This document shows positions 14,534 to 23,743 of a stretch of DNA of 64,000 nt, piece by piece (within the stretch, counting starts at the first letter, position 1; every line of letters starts with the position of its first letter). Made by a program: the position numbers and the translations under genes. This stretch comes from Bryobacterales bacterium (GTDB lineage Bacteria; Acidobacteriota; Terriglobia; Bryobacterales; Bryobacteraceae): contig JADZGD010000143.1 in assembly GCA_020854055.1 (NCBI GenBank), positions 1 to 64,000 of the forward strand. The letters are read 5' to 3'. The notes under the pieces were generated by a model. It ran no database searches and had not been told where the DNA came from. It saw only the letters and a list, made by a program, of their open reading frames with translations.

Positions 14534-16339
14534 TTACCCTGTCAGCGATTCCAGTTCCGCCCACCTGGCGTAGAGTCTGTCCACCTCAGCCCGCGATCGT
14601 TGGACTTCGTCATAGCACTGGGTAAGCCGCACCGGGTCGGAAACCGTTTCCGGGGCCTGCAGGCGCGCTTCGGCTGCAGCCAGAGTCTGTTCGGCATCCA
14701 GAATCTTCGCCTCCATCTCGTTCCACTCCCGCTGCTCCAGGTAGGAAAGCTTCTTCTTCGGTCCGGCCGGCGCAACCCGCTCCCGGGATGCCGAGGCGCG
14801 AGCCGGCGCCAGGCCGGCCTGCTTTCTTCCAGCCTGCCACTGCTCCCACTGGCTATAGTCGGCGAAGATAGCCGCGCCTCCCTCGCCATCGAGCCCCAGC
14901 ACCACGTTCGACACCCGGTCCAGCATGTAGCGGTCGTGCGTCACCAACACCAGGCTGCCGGGAAAATCGAGCAGGCTCTCCTCCAGCACTTCGAGCGTGG
15001 AGATATCCAGATCGTTGGTCGGCTCGTCCAGCAGCAGAACATCGGCTGGCTGCAGCATCAGCCGCGCAATTAGAACCCGCGCCTGTTCGCCGCCCGAGAG
15101 CCGCTCCACCGCCAGGTCGAGCTGGTCGTTATGAAACAGGAACCGCTTCGCCCAGCCGGCCACGTGAACCGGCCGCCCGCGATACTGTACCGTGTCGCCC
15201 TCCGGAGCCAGCGCGCGGCGCAGCGAGACGTTCATGTCCAGTTGCTCGCGTTCCTGGTCGAAATAGACCGCCCGCAGCTTGTCGGCCTTACCGATCGTGC
15301 CGCTATCGGGCGTCAGTTCTCCCATCAGCAGCCGCAGCAGCGTGGATTTCCCGCTGCCGTTGCCGCCCACCAGGCCCACCCGCACGCCGGGAGAAAGGGT
15401 GATGCTCAAATCGTGAAACAACTGGCGGCCGCCCATCGATTTCGCGATCTTCTCGCTCCACACCAGCCGTTTGGTACGCCGGTCCGTAGCCGTGAACTCG
15501 ATCTGCGCGGTACCCGAAGCCGCCGAGGCGCGGGTGTTCATGACATCCAGTTCACTCATCATGCGGCCGGCTTCCGCGATGCGCGCGTTCGCCTTTGTGG
15601 TCCGCGCCTTGGCCCCGCGCCGCAACCACTCGATCTCACGGCGCACCCTGGTTTCCAGCGCCTCCTGCTGCCGCGTCTGCGCCAGCAGGAACTCTTCCTT
15701 CTTTTCAAGAAACCGGCTGTAGTTGCCCTCCACCGCCAGCAGCCCACCCGGATAGCCGCGGTTGATCTCGATCATCCGGGTGGCCACATTCTCCAAAAAA
15801 TAACGGTCGTGGCTCACCACCACACAGGCGAATGGAGCCGACGCCAGCAGCTTTTCCAGCCATAGAATGCCTTCCAGGTCCAGATGGTTGGTCGGTTCGT
15901 CCAGCAGCAACAGATCGGGCGCCCGCACCAGTTCCCGGGCAATCGCCAGCCGTTTGCGCCAGCCGCCGGAAAGCGAGCCCGACGCGGCTTCGGGATCGGT
16001 GAATCCCGCCCGGCCAAGTGTCACTGGAACTAGCGCCTCGGCATCATCCGGCGCCGCCTCTTCCAGAATTTGCCTCACGCTCTTTTCCCACGCGAACACC
16101 GGCTCCTGCGCCACGTAACCGGCGCGAGTCTGCTTGCGCACCGACACCGATCCGCTATCGGGCTGCTCATCGCCCGCCAGAATACGCATCAGGGTTGTCT
16201 TCCCCGAGCCATTTGGGCCGATCAGTCCCAGCCGCTCGTTGTCGGCGATCGTCAGCGAAATATCTTCGAAAAGCGGACGCGTCGAGTAGGACTTGCTGAC
16301 CGCGTCACAAACCAGAAGGACGGCCATCGTCGCTTTCAT
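14534..16339 (-). CDS. ABC-F family ATPase (Uup-like)
   Basis: A 601-residue cytoplasmic protein with two ABC domains and no membrane part. First domain: GPNGSGKTTL, SLSGGWRKRLA and LLLLDEPTNHLD. Second: GGNGSGKSTL, RLSGGEQARVL and LLLDEPTNDLD. A charged linker lies between them, and a C-terminal coiled coil (about residues 530-600) resembles that of Uup, which binds DNA or ribosomes. ABC-F proteins act on translating ribosomes. The start at 16339 has GGGGGAG upstream; the frame is open to 16618, but that extension is not family-like and runs antisense into the esterase gene. Confidence 0.92.
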   Translation of the reverse strand: MKATMAVLLVCDAVSKSYSTRPLFEDISLTIADNERLGLIGPNGSGKTTLMRILAGDEQPDSGSVSVRKQTRAGYVAQEPVFAWEKSVRQILEEAAPDDAEALVPVTLGRAGFTDPEAASGSLSGGWRKRLAIARELVRAPDLLLLDEPTNHLDLEGILWLEKLLASAPFACVVVSHDRYFLENVATRMIEINRGYPGGLLAVEGNYSRFLEKKEEFLLAQTRQQEALETRVRREIEWLRRGAKARTTKANARIAEAGRMMSELDVMNTRASAASGTAQIEFTATDRRTKRLVWSEKIAKSMGGRQLFHDLSITLSPGVRVGLVGGNGSGKSTLLRLLMGELTPDSGTIGKADKLRAVYFDQEREQLDMNVSLRRALAPEGDTVQYRGRPVHVAGWAKRFLFHNDQLDLAVERLSGGEQARVLIARLMLQPADVLLLDEPTNDLDISTLEVLEESLLDFPGSLVLVTHDRYMLDRVSNVVLGLDGEGGAAIFADYSQWEQWQAGRKQAGLAPARASASRERVAPAGPKKKLSYLEQREWNEMEAKILDAEQTLAAAEARLQAPETVSDPVRLTQCYDEVQRSRAEVDRLYARWAELESLTG

Positions 16340-16381
16340 CGTAACAACTCCCCCACAAAACCCCGATATACTGTTCTCCAA

Positions 16382-17548
16382 ATGGCTACTCGAATCTCCC
16401 GGCGTCAACTCGGCATCGCCGCTGTGGCGGCCTCGCGGCTGGCCGAAGCCCGGCAGGCGGAACAGGCTCCAAAATATCGAAGCGCCCTGGACGCCTTCGA
16501 ATCGAAGGTCGACCGCCGGCAATTCGACCCTATCGCCTGGACCCGCTCGCGCTACCCGCAGGCGCCGCTCCGAATGACCTTCCGCGCCGTGGACCGCCGC
16601 CAGGCCGAACTTTGGCAAAAGCGCCTGCGCCTGAAACTTACCGAGCTATTAGGGGGCTTTCCCGTCGAGCGCGTTCCCCTGCGGCCCACCGTTCTAGAAG
16701 TACGGCAGTTCCCCACCTACCGCCGCGAGAAATTCATCTTCGAGAGCCGTCCGGGCTCCATGGTGCTGGCTTACCTGTTAACGCCGGCGAACCGCACCGC
16801 GCCCCATCCCACCATGGTCTGCGTTCCCGGTCACGGGCGCGGCGTGGACGACATCGTCGGCATCGATGAACATGGGCGCGACCGTACCGGTAAAGCCGGC
16901 TACCAGCATGACTTTGCCATCCAGGCCGTGGAGCACGGCCTGGCCGCCGTGGCCATTGAACCCATGGCGTTCGGGTGCCGGCGTGATGCCGCGGCCATTG
17001 CTAAGGGGCTCGGAAACAGCGTCTGCCAGCCCACCGCGGGCGCGGCGCTGCTGTTGGGCGAAACCATGATCGGCTGGCGCGTGTTTGACGTCATGCGCAC
17101 CATCGATTGGATTGAGACCCGCAAGGAACTCGACGCCACCCGCATCGGCTGTATGGGTATCTCCGGCGGCGGCACTTGCACCACGTTCTCGTCCGCGCTG
17201 GAGCCACGCATCAAAGTAGCCTATATCTGCGGTTACCTGAACACGTTCCACGATTCCATCTTCAGCCTCAGCCACTGCATCGACAACTACGTTCCCGGCG
17301 TTCTTAACTGGGCCGAAATGTACGACATCGCCTCGCTCATTGCGCCCCGGCCGCTGTTTGTCGAATCGGGGGAGAGGGACAACATCTTCCCCATCGCCGC
17401 CAGCCGCGCCAGTTTCGGCCGCGTGCAAAAAGTGTATGGAATCTTTGGCGCCGCCAGCCTGTGCCAGCAGGAGACCTTCGACGGGCCGCACGAATTTTGG
17501 GGCCGCCGCGGTCTCCCTTTCTGCGCAAGTCATCTGGGCGCTGCCTGA
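16382..17548 (+). CDS. Tat-exported alpha/beta hydrolase (esterase-like)
   Basis: A 388-residue hydrolase starting at the ATG 16382 with a twin-arginine leader (RISRRQLGIAAVAAS). The nucleophile elbow is GISGGG (about residue 260), the acid lies in VESGERDNIFP, and the histidine in DGPHEFWGR. A large N-terminal cap precedes PTMVCVPGHGRG, the oxyanion strand. This matches dienelactone hydrolase/acetyl xylan esterase-like families (abhydrolase_7). The substrate may be an acetylated polysaccharide, an inference from family and export. It is 16 bases upstream of the SIMPL gene. Confidence 0.82.
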   Translation: MATRISRRQLGIAAVAASRLAEARQAEQAPKYRSALDAFESKVDRRQFDPIAWTRSRYPQAPLRMTFRAVDRRQAELWQKRLRLKLTELLGGFPVERVPLRPTVLEVRQFPTYRREKFIFESRPGSMVLAYLLTPANRTAPHPTMVCVPGHGRGVDDIVGIDEHGRDRTGKAGYQHDFAIQAVEHGLAAVAIEPMAFGCRRDAAAIAKGLGNSVCQPTAGAALLLGETMIGWRVFDVMRTIDWIETRKELDATRIGCMGISGGGTCTTFSSALEPRIKVAYICGYLNTFHDSIFSLSHCIDNYVPGVLNWAEMYDIASLIAPRPLFVESGERDNIFPIAASRASFGRVQKVYGIFGAASLCQQETFDGPHEFWGRRGLPFCASHLGAA

Positions 17549-17564
17549 ACCTCAGGGAGGATTT

Positions 17565-18281
17565 ATGCGATCTGTGTTGGCCGTCTTGTTCGCGCTCGCC
17601 TCGACGCTGCTTGCTTTCGCCCAGCCGCCCTCGGAAATGCCGCCGCCATCGGTGCGCGCCACCGGCGAAGCCACCGTCAGCGTCCCGCCCGATCGCGTTG
17701 AGATCCGCGTCGGGGTTGTAACCCAGGCTCCCACCGCCCAGGCAGCCGCGGAAAACAACGCGCGCCAGTTTACCCAGGCGCTGGCCGATCTTCGCGCCGC
17801 CGCTGGTCCGCAAGCCCAGGTGCGCACCGTCAGTTACTCGCTCAACCCGAACTATCGCTACCCGCGGGACGGCGGCACGCCCGCCATCACCGGCTACACC
17901 GCTACCAACATCGTGGAAGTGCGGTTGGACGAGATCGGCCGCGCGGGCAAAGTGGTTGATGCCGCTACCCGGTCCGGAGCAAATACGGTGCAAAGTGTTC
18001 AGTATTCACTCAGAAACGAGCAGCATGCCCGCTCGCAGGCCCTGCGGGAAGCCACACTCCAGGCTCGGGCCAATGCCGAGGCGATGGCCGGCGCGCTCAA
18101 TGTCCACCTGGGAAACACACTGTCGGTCACCCAAGGGGAACCGATGATGATCCGGCCGCTGGCGCAGGCCATGCGCGTAGCGGCCAGCCCGGAAGCGGGC
18201 GCGCCTACGCCGATGTCGGCTGGCACCATCGACGTGCGCGCCTCGGTCACGTTGATTGTGGCAATCGCCGGACGGCCGTGA
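17565..18281 (+). CDS. SIMPL (DUF541) domain periplasmic protein
   Basis: A 238-residue exported protein with a signal peptide (VLAVLFALASTLLAFA). The SIMPL domain is seen in VRATGEATVSVPPDRVEIRVGV, the YSLNPNYRY strand, GYTATNIVEV and a closing STIDVRASVTLIVAI-like strand. GGGAGG lies 4 bases before the ATG. SIMPL proteins (Bp26, YggE) form periplasmic oligomers linked to stress tolerance. It probably shares a transcript with the esterase-like gene. Confidence 0.88.
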   Translation: MRSVLAVLFALASTLLAFAQPPSEMPPPSVRATGEATVSVPPDRVEIRVGVVTQAPTAQAAAENNARQFTQALADLRAAAGPQAQVRTVSYSLNPNYRYPRDGGTPAITGYTATNIVEVRLDEIGRAGKVVDAATRSGANTVQSVQYSLRNEQHARSQALREATLQARANAEAMAGALNVHLGNTLSVTQGEPMMIRPLAQAMRVAASPEAGAPTPMSAGTIDVRASVTLIVAIAGRP

Positions 18282-18289
18282 CGTGCGCT

Positions 18290-18553
18290 CTAAAACGGGA
18301 TGCAGGCAAGCCCTGCGGCCGGCTTGCGGCGTGGCGCCGATCGCAGGCGCCGCAGGTGCGCGTTTAACTCACTCAACGATCCGAAAAAGCCGCTGAAGCG
18401 CGGGTCCAAACGCCCGGGAGAGCGCCGCCTCTGACGAAAATCGCGCGGCTGGAACGTATCGGTTACCGCCACCACCGCCGTCCCCATCGGACGGTACTCG
18501 TGCGTGCCTTCAGCCCAGGCTACTTCGTCGTCAATCCAGAGCGCAAATCCCAT
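18290..18553 (-). CDS. small soluble protein at end of the PBP operon
   Basis: An 87-residue protein starting at the ATG 18553, 8 bases after the stop of the lipoprotein gene, with GGGGGTGG as ribosome site. It begins MGFALWIDDEVAWAEGTHEY and contains MGTAVVAVTDTFQPRDFRQRRR and FFGSLSELNAHLR. No signal peptide or membrane helix is present. A longer in-frame start exists at 18637 inside the previous gene but gives unlikely sequence. The regular amino-acid composition suggests a real conserved gene. Function unknown. Confidence 0.6.
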   Translation of the reverse strand: MGFALWIDDEVAWAEGTHEYRPMGTAVVAVTDTFQPRDFRQRRRSPGRLDPRFSGFFGSLSELNAHLRRLRSAPRRKPAAGLACIPF

Positions 18554-18561
18554 CCACCCCC

Positions 18562-20370
18562 CTACTGCGACAGCTTGCGGTAGATTTCCAGGCTGCGGCG
18601 GCCCTCGGCGGTATCGCCCAGAACCTTGGCCCGCCATTCGAACAGACGCGGAAAGTACAAGCAGGCGAACACAGGGATGCCGTCATTTGCCGGAATGGGG
18701 AACCGTTCCAGCAGCGGCCGGGCTTCGCCAAGGGCACCGCTCTCCACCAGCGCGGACGCCAGCAGCGCCCTCTCCGCGCCGCTGCCCGCGGGCTCCAACT
18801 GGGCCACCAGGCTCCGCAGAACCGGCACGGCTTCCCGCGGCTCATGATCCAAAAGCAGCGCGTACGCAACTGAGCTCATCCTCAGAACAGCCGCTTGTGG
18901 ACCGGGAAAGGTCTTTCCGGCACGCTGCTCCCACTCGGCCGCCCCCGCCGGCGGCTGGCACAAGAAGGCTGTGACTGCCGCGATCACACGCGCCGCACCG
19001 TCGCCTCCCGCGCCACGGAGGGCCTGCTGTGCCTGGGCGAGCGCCTCCGGACGCGAATCCGACACGATCGCCCACAGCGCCCTCTGACCATGTGCCAGCG
19101 CCGCAACCGTGTCTTGCCCGTACAGCGCCTCCATCTCTCGCAGAGCCTGTTGCCGCCGCCCGGAGATGTACAGCCACTGTGCCTGGGTCAGGCCAATGCG
19201 CGGGTCCTTCGCGCGCTCGCGAAATTCGACATAGCGGCTCATCACCGCATCGGCGCCCGTTAGGTCTCCCGTCATCAGGCGCGCCCAGGCGGCTTTGAGC
19301 AACGACCCGGCGCCGAGAAAAGACGGCTTCATCCGGTTTGCCCGGAGATAAGCCGCTTCAGCCTCCGCGAAAGACCCGAAGTAGAATTCGATATCGCCCG
19401 CCGAATCGTCGGCATTGGGATTCGACGGATCGGCAGCTTTCCAGCCCGCGACGGCCCGCTCAGCGCCGGACTTATTCCCGGCAAAAGCCTCGGCATAGGT
19501 GAGCTGGTTCCAGGCGGCGGAATTCTTTGGATTGAGCCGCGCCGCCTGCCAATAAAGCCGCGCCGAGGAGGTGAATGCACGGCTGCGATAGGCCTCCGCC
19601 CCCAGCTCGAGTAGTTTTTCCGCGTCCTCGCCGCAATATTCCAGCACGGCCGACGCAGCCCTGTCCAGATTCGCCTGCTCCCCCGCGCCAAGGGCTGCCC
19701 GGAAGCCGATCTGCGCCTCTTCGGCATCGCCCAGCTTTGCCCGCCGCGCCTTTGCCAGAACCCGCTCCACGCCCTCCTGATCGCCCATCGCGCTTTTCAA
19801 CCGCAATAACTCCAGATACGCGGGACCGAAACCAGGATCGGCCTCAATCGCCTGCTCCAATAATTCCACGCCGGCCTGTGGATCTTTTCGCCCGCCGGCT
19901 TCGCTCCAATCGCGCAGCGCCACTGCGCGAGCTTCGGGGAACATCCGCAGCCGCCGTATGCCTGCCGATCGCGAAATCGCCGTCGCGGCAGCCACCAGCG
20001 TATCGGGAGTATAGGTTCCGTCGACCACCGGCCGCACCTGCCGCGCCGACGGCCGCTCGACGAAGCTGTAAACCTGCACTGTGCCTTCGCGCGCGATGTA
20101 ATAACCCGAAATCACCTCGCCCGCGCCGGTAGCGATCGCATCTCCCGTCGTTGCCGCCGCCATCACCCGCGTTCCGCCGGCCAGTTGATAGCGGGCCACG
20201 GCGGCCAGCGCCGTTCCCATCCAGTCCGCCCGGTGGTCTCCGGAGAGGTTTTCAAATGGCAGGACGGCGATCGCTCCCGGCGCGGGCGTCTCCCGCCGGC
20301 GGCAGCCGGGAATCACCAGGGTCAACAGCAAGCAGAATACAAGGACACATCGAGTTTCGCTAAAGAACAC
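18562..20370 (-). CDS. lipoprotein with TolB-like N-domain and TPR repeats
   Basis: A 602-residue lipoprotein: the lipobox VIPGC puts the acylated cysteine at residue 23, and the following arginines favour outer-membrane sorting. Residues 34-130 resemble the TolB N-terminal fold (IAVLPFENLSGD, a helix, VISGYYIAREGTVQVYSF). The rest is a long TPR-like helical array, including FGPAYLELLRLKSAMG and NSAAWNQLTYAEAFAGNKSGAE. Its start overlaps the end of the TPR gene by 11 bases, and a UB2H-type PBP gene lies just upstream. TolB-N-like folds occur in LpoB, the PBP1B activator, so a similar role is plausible here. Confidence 0.8.
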   Translation of the reverse strand: MFFSETRCVLVFCLLLTLVIPGCRRRETPAPGAIAVLPFENLSGDHRADWMGTALAAVARYQLAGGTRVMAAATTGDAIATGAGEVISGYYIAREGTVQVYSFVERPSARQVRPVVDGTYTPDTLVAAATAISRSAGIRRLRMFPEARAVALRDWSEAGGRKDPQAGVELLEQAIEADPGFGPAYLELLRLKSAMGDQEGVERVLAKARRAKLGDAEEAQIGFRAALGAGEQANLDRAASAVLEYCGEDAEKLLELGAEAYRSRAFTSSARLYWQAARLNPKNSAAWNQLTYAEAFAGNKSGAERAVAGWKAADPSNPNADDSAGDIEFYFGSFAEAEAAYLRANRMKPSFLGAGSLLKAAWARLMTGDLTGADAVMSRYVEFRERAKDPRIGLTQAQWLYISGRRQQALREMEALYGQDTVAALAHGQRALWAIVSDSRPEALAQAQQALRGAGGDGAARVIAAVTAFLCQPPAGAAEWEQRAGKTFPGPQAAVLRMSSVAYALLLDHEPREAVPVLRSLVAQLEPAGSGAERALLASALVESGALGEARPLLERFPIPANDGIPVFACLYFPRLFEWRAKVLGDTAEGRRSLEIYRKLSQ

Positions 20371-21127
20371 GCGGCTCCCACGCCAGCAGTTGCTGAAATT
20401 CCGGCAAGTCCTGCAGTTTTGCGAACTCCGGATCCGCTTTCAGTCTAGCGCGGTCCTTGAAGCCTTCCTCAAGCGCTTTCCTCACATATAGCAGCGCGCG
20501 GTCGTAATTGCCCACCTTGGCATACAATTTGGCCAGATAGTAGTGATACTTGGCCACTTCCTCCAGGTTGCGCTGCTGCAGCATGACTCCCTGCGTGCCG
20601 CGGCGTTCGAAGACTTCCGGATCGAGCGCCAGCGCCTGCTGGTAGGCCTCGACGGCGTCCTTATATTTTTTGCGGGCGAAGTATGCCGTGCCCATATTGC
20701 CGTAAATCGATGCCGCTCCCGGCGAAATTTGAATGGCCTTTTTATAATATTTAATCGCCTTGCGGAAGCTACGCTTCGAATAGTACACCGTCCCCAGGTT
20801 ATTCAACCCTTCGGCATACCGTGGATTGATCCGGATCGCCCGTTCGTAATGACGTTTTGCGCTGTCAATTTCGCCCAACTGGTGGTAGGCGATTCCGGTC
20901 TTGTTCCAGATTGCAGCGGTGTCCTGGGGAGCTTTCTTGTAGGCGTCGATCGCCTCGCGGAAGCGTTTGTGCGCCATGAAGATGTCACCCCGCATTTCCC
21001 AACTGAGGGCACTCGGGTCAGGAAGCGATTGAGCGGTGCGGGCAGGCTGGAGCTGATCGGAACTTGCCCGCGCACCGGTGCAAAGTAACACGAAAGACGC
21101 AAAACCGATGAACGAACGGGAAACCAT
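20360..21127 (-). CDS. exported TPR protein in the PBP operon
   Basis: A 255-residue protein with a signal peptide (FIGFASFVLLCTGARA). At least four canonical TPR motifs follow, such as AIWNKTGIAYHQLGEIDSA, YAEGLNNLGTVYYSKRSF and AASIYGNMGTAYFARKKY. The C-terminus has two looser repeats (KYHYYLAKLYAKVGNYDRA). It lies 17 bases after the PBP stop and overlaps the lipoprotein gene. Its layout recalls CpoB, the periplasmic TPR regulator of PBP1B, although no N-terminal coiled coil is seen. Confidence 0.85.
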   Translation of the reverse strand: MVSRSFIGFASFVLLCTGARASSDQLQPARTAQSLPDPSALSWEMRGDIFMAHKRFREAIDAYKKAPQDTAAIWNKTGIAYHQLGEIDSAKRHYERAIRINPRYAEGLNNLGTVYYSKRSFRKAIKYYKKAIQISPGAASIYGNMGTAYFARKKYKDAVEAYQQALALDPEVFERRGTQGVMLQQRNLEEVAKYHYYLAKLYAKVGNYDRALLYVRKALEEGFKDRARLKADPEFAKLQDLPEFQQLLAWEPRVL

Positions 21128-21144
21128 GACGGCCTCCTTACAAC

Positions 21145-23682
21145 CTACTTAAATATATCGCGAATACGCCCGAACAGACCCTTTTTCTTCTTCGGCTGTT
21201 CCGGCGGCTGTGGCGGTGGCTGAACGGGAATCGCCACGCTCATCGGCGGACGGTTGATCATCGCCGGCGGGCTGCCAGCGCTCTGCACCGGAACCGTTGC
21301 CGCCGGCGCCGCGCCCGTGGCCGGCTCCACTGGCTGGGTATCCCATCCGGCCACCTGCATCGACCCGCCTCCGCCGTGTACGTGGCACATCGCTACCGGC
21401 TGCGTACCGGCAATGAACTCCTCCGCCCGCCGCGTTGGGCATGCCGAAGTGGCTAATTCGCCCGAGGTTGGATCGATCTCCACCGAGACGACACCCTCGG
21501 GAGGGTCGAACGGCTTGGGATTGCGGTATTCACGGTATTGCGCCGCCCTCTTCATGAACTCGGCCCAGATCGGCAGCGCCGAGTGCGCTCCTTCAAGATG
21601 CAGTTCCTCGTTGTCGTCGAAGCCCACCCACACCACGCAGATCAGCTTGGAGGTGAAACCGGCAAACCAGCCGTCGTGCGACGTGCCGGTCTTGCCCGCC
21701 GCCGGCAGGTTAAACCCGCGCGCACGCACCCCGGCTCCGGTCCCGCTGCGCAACACCTCTTCGAGCAGATCCACCATCAGGTAGGCCACCCGCGGATCAA
21801 GCACTTGCCGCTTCACCGCCCTGTACTCGTAAATACTCTGGCCGCGGTCATCCCGAATGTACTTGATCCAGTTCGGCTTTACGTAGAGGCCCTGGTTGGC
21901 GAATATCGTGTACGCCCCGGCCACCTCGATCGGCGTCACTTCGTAAGCCCCCAGCGCGATGGCCGGCGTCGCCTGGATGTTGTAGTTCATGCCGGCCTTC
22001 TTGGCCAACTCTTCCACTGCGCCATAACCCACCATCTCGGCCAGTTTCACCGTCGGCACGTTCATCGAATCGGCCAGCGCTTCCCGCACCGTCACCAACC
22101 CGTGGAACTTCGACCGGAAGTTGTTCGGTTCGTACGGCTTATTGTCGAACCAGAAGGTGGTCGGCTCATCCACCAGCGTCGATGCCGGCGTAATGACCCG
22201 CGCCGCGCCTTCGAGCGCCGTGTTCAGCGCCGCCGCATAGACGAAAGGCTTGAACGCCGAACCGGGCTGACGCTTGGCCAGTGCCCGGTTGAGCTGGCTG
22301 GCTCCATAGTTCCGGCCGCCAATCAGCGCCTTGATTTCGCCGGTCTGCGGGTCGAGCGCCACCAGGGCCGCCTGGGCCTCCGGTACCTTCGGGTTCCGCG
22401 CGCGGCGGCGCGCCAGCGCAGCGTCGGTCTCGGCCAGCCCGACCCGTACGGCTTCGGCAGCGGCACGCTGCAGGTTCACATCGATCGTGCTGTATATGCG
22501 ATAGGAGTTCGCCTGGAAGTCCTTGTCCTGGAACTGGTCCTGAACCTCCTCGTTCACCAGGTCCACGAAATACGGAGCATCGGTCGCCTCCATGCCCGAA
22601 TGGGCCAGCACCAGCGGCGACGCGGCCGCTTCGGCATACTGCTGGTCGCTGATAAAGCCGTTCTCCCGCATCAGCCCGAGAACTACGTTGCGCCGGTTGC
22701 GCGCCCTCTCCGGCCGGCGGAATGGGTTGGTGGCCGATGGCGCATGAATCACGCCCGCGATGGTCGCCGCCTCGGGCAACGTCAGCCGGGAGATGTCCTT
22801 ACCAAAAAATACCTGCGCCGCTTCGCCAAAACCGGAGATGCCAAAACTGCCCCGTTGTCCCAGCGGCACCTGGTTGGCATAAAACTCGAAGATCTCTTCC
22901 TTGGTCAGCCGCTGCTCCAGTTGCAGCGTGATCATGATCTCCGCCAGTTTGCGCCGCCAGGTGCGCTGCATCCGCTCGTCATCAAGCCACACCAGCCGCG
23001 CCACCTGCATGCTCACCGTCGAGGCGCCCTGGGCATTCTTACGCTCCTTGACATCGATGTAGGCGGCTTTCAGCACACGCAGCGGATCGAAGCCGGAGTG
23101 CTGGAAAAACCGCTTGTCCTCGGCCGACACCACGGCATCCACCAGCACTTTAGGTATGTCGGCGAACTTCACCAGCCGGCGCTTCTCCCGCTTGCGGTCG
23201 AACAGATTGGTTACCAGTTCCGGCTCCAGCAAGTACTGCGTCCGTTCGGTGTTGTCCCGCAGGGAAATGATGCCGGCTACCCGGTTGCCGTTCACCTTGA
23301 TCACCCCGGCTTCGTTATCGAAATAGGAGTCCGGACCGGGAAAGATCTCGACCGCGTCCGGCCGCACGTGATACCACCCCATGCGATTGGAGCGCGATTC
23401 ACTGTATCCGCTGCGGCGCAGTTGGCTGACGATTTCGGCTACCGTCGTCTCATCGCCCATGCCGATGGTTCGCGGCGCCGCGAAGATTTTCGAAGTGTTC
23501 GGGAAGACACCGGTCGCCAGCCGCTGTTCGATCAACCGGGAAAACTTTACATAGTAGTAGGTGAAAACTCCGCCGCTAAGGATCAGTAAAGCCACCAGCG
23601 CCGCCACCATCGTCTTGCCGGCTGGGTGCAGGAGAAAGCGAACCAGGGGTGCTCTATTGCGGACTTGTACACGAACCGCCAC
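21145..23682 (-). CDS. class A penicillin-binding protein (PBP1B-like, bifunctional)
   Basis: An 845-residue inner-membrane peptidoglycan synthase. One membrane helix spans about 24-46. Residues 63-150 match the layout of the UB2H domain of PBP1B. The GT51 glycosyltransferase follows, with catalytic E188 in SAEDKRFFQHSG and GASTVSMQ at 219-226. The transpeptidase has S475-x-x-K478 (GSAFKPF), SMN at 539-541 and KTG at 664-666. The tail from about 760 is proline-rich and ends in a basic LFGRIRDIFK. It heads a tight operon with a TPR protein and a TolB-like lipoprotein. Confidence 0.95.
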   Translation of the reverse strand: MAVRVQVRNRAPLVRFLLHPAGKTMVAALVALLILSGGVFTYYYVKFSRLIEQRLATGVFPNTSKIFAAPRTIGMGDETTVAEIVSQLRRSGYSESRSNRMGWYHVRPDAVEIFPGPDSYFDNEAGVIKVNGNRVAGIISLRDNTERTQYLLEPELVTNLFDRKREKRRLVKFADIPKVLVDAVVSAEDKRFFQHSGFDPLRVLKAAYIDVKERKNAQGASTVSMQVARLVWLDDERMQRTWRRKLAEIMITLQLEQRLTKEEIFEFYANQVPLGQRGSFGISGFGEAAQVFFGKDISRLTLPEAATIAGVIHAPSATNPFRRPERARNRRNVVLGLMRENGFISDQQYAEAAASPLVLAHSGMEATDAPYFVDLVNEEVQDQFQDKDFQANSYRIYSTIDVNLQRAAAEAVRVGLAETDAALARRRARNPKVPEAQAALVALDPQTGEIKALIGGRNYGASQLNRALAKRQPGSAFKPFVYAAALNTALEGAARVITPASTLVDEPTTFWFDNKPYEPNNFRSKFHGLVTVREALADSMNVPTVKLAEMVGYGAVEELAKKAGMNYNIQATPAIALGAYEVTPIEVAGAYTIFANQGLYVKPNWIKYIRDDRGQSIYEYRAVKRQVLDPRVAYLMVDLLEEVLRSGTGAGVRARGFNLPAAGKTGTSHDGWFAGFTSKLICVVWVGFDDNEELHLEGAHSALPIWAEFMKRAAQYREYRNPKPFDPPEGVVSVEIDPTSGELATSACPTRRAEEFIAGTQPVAMCHVHGGGGSMQVAGWDTQPVEPATGAAPAATVPVQSAGSPPAMINRPPMSVAIPVQPPPQPPEQPKKKKGLFGRIRDIFK

Positions 23683-23743
23683 GTTTGATAATTCCTATAA
23701 CCGCACTACGCAACTATTCTCTCACGCGTTCGCGTGCCCCAGG

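Noticed and set aside
16340-16618. N-terminal extension of the ABC-F protein to 16618
   Set aside because: The extra 93 residues overlap the start of the divergent esterase gene and lack family features; a ribosome site supports 16339.
21538-23589. 683-codon open frame opposite the PBP gene
   Set aside because: It is an antisense shadow of a clear PBP gene. Its histidine/arginine-rich, low-complexity sequence is what high-GC coding DNA gives on the other strand.
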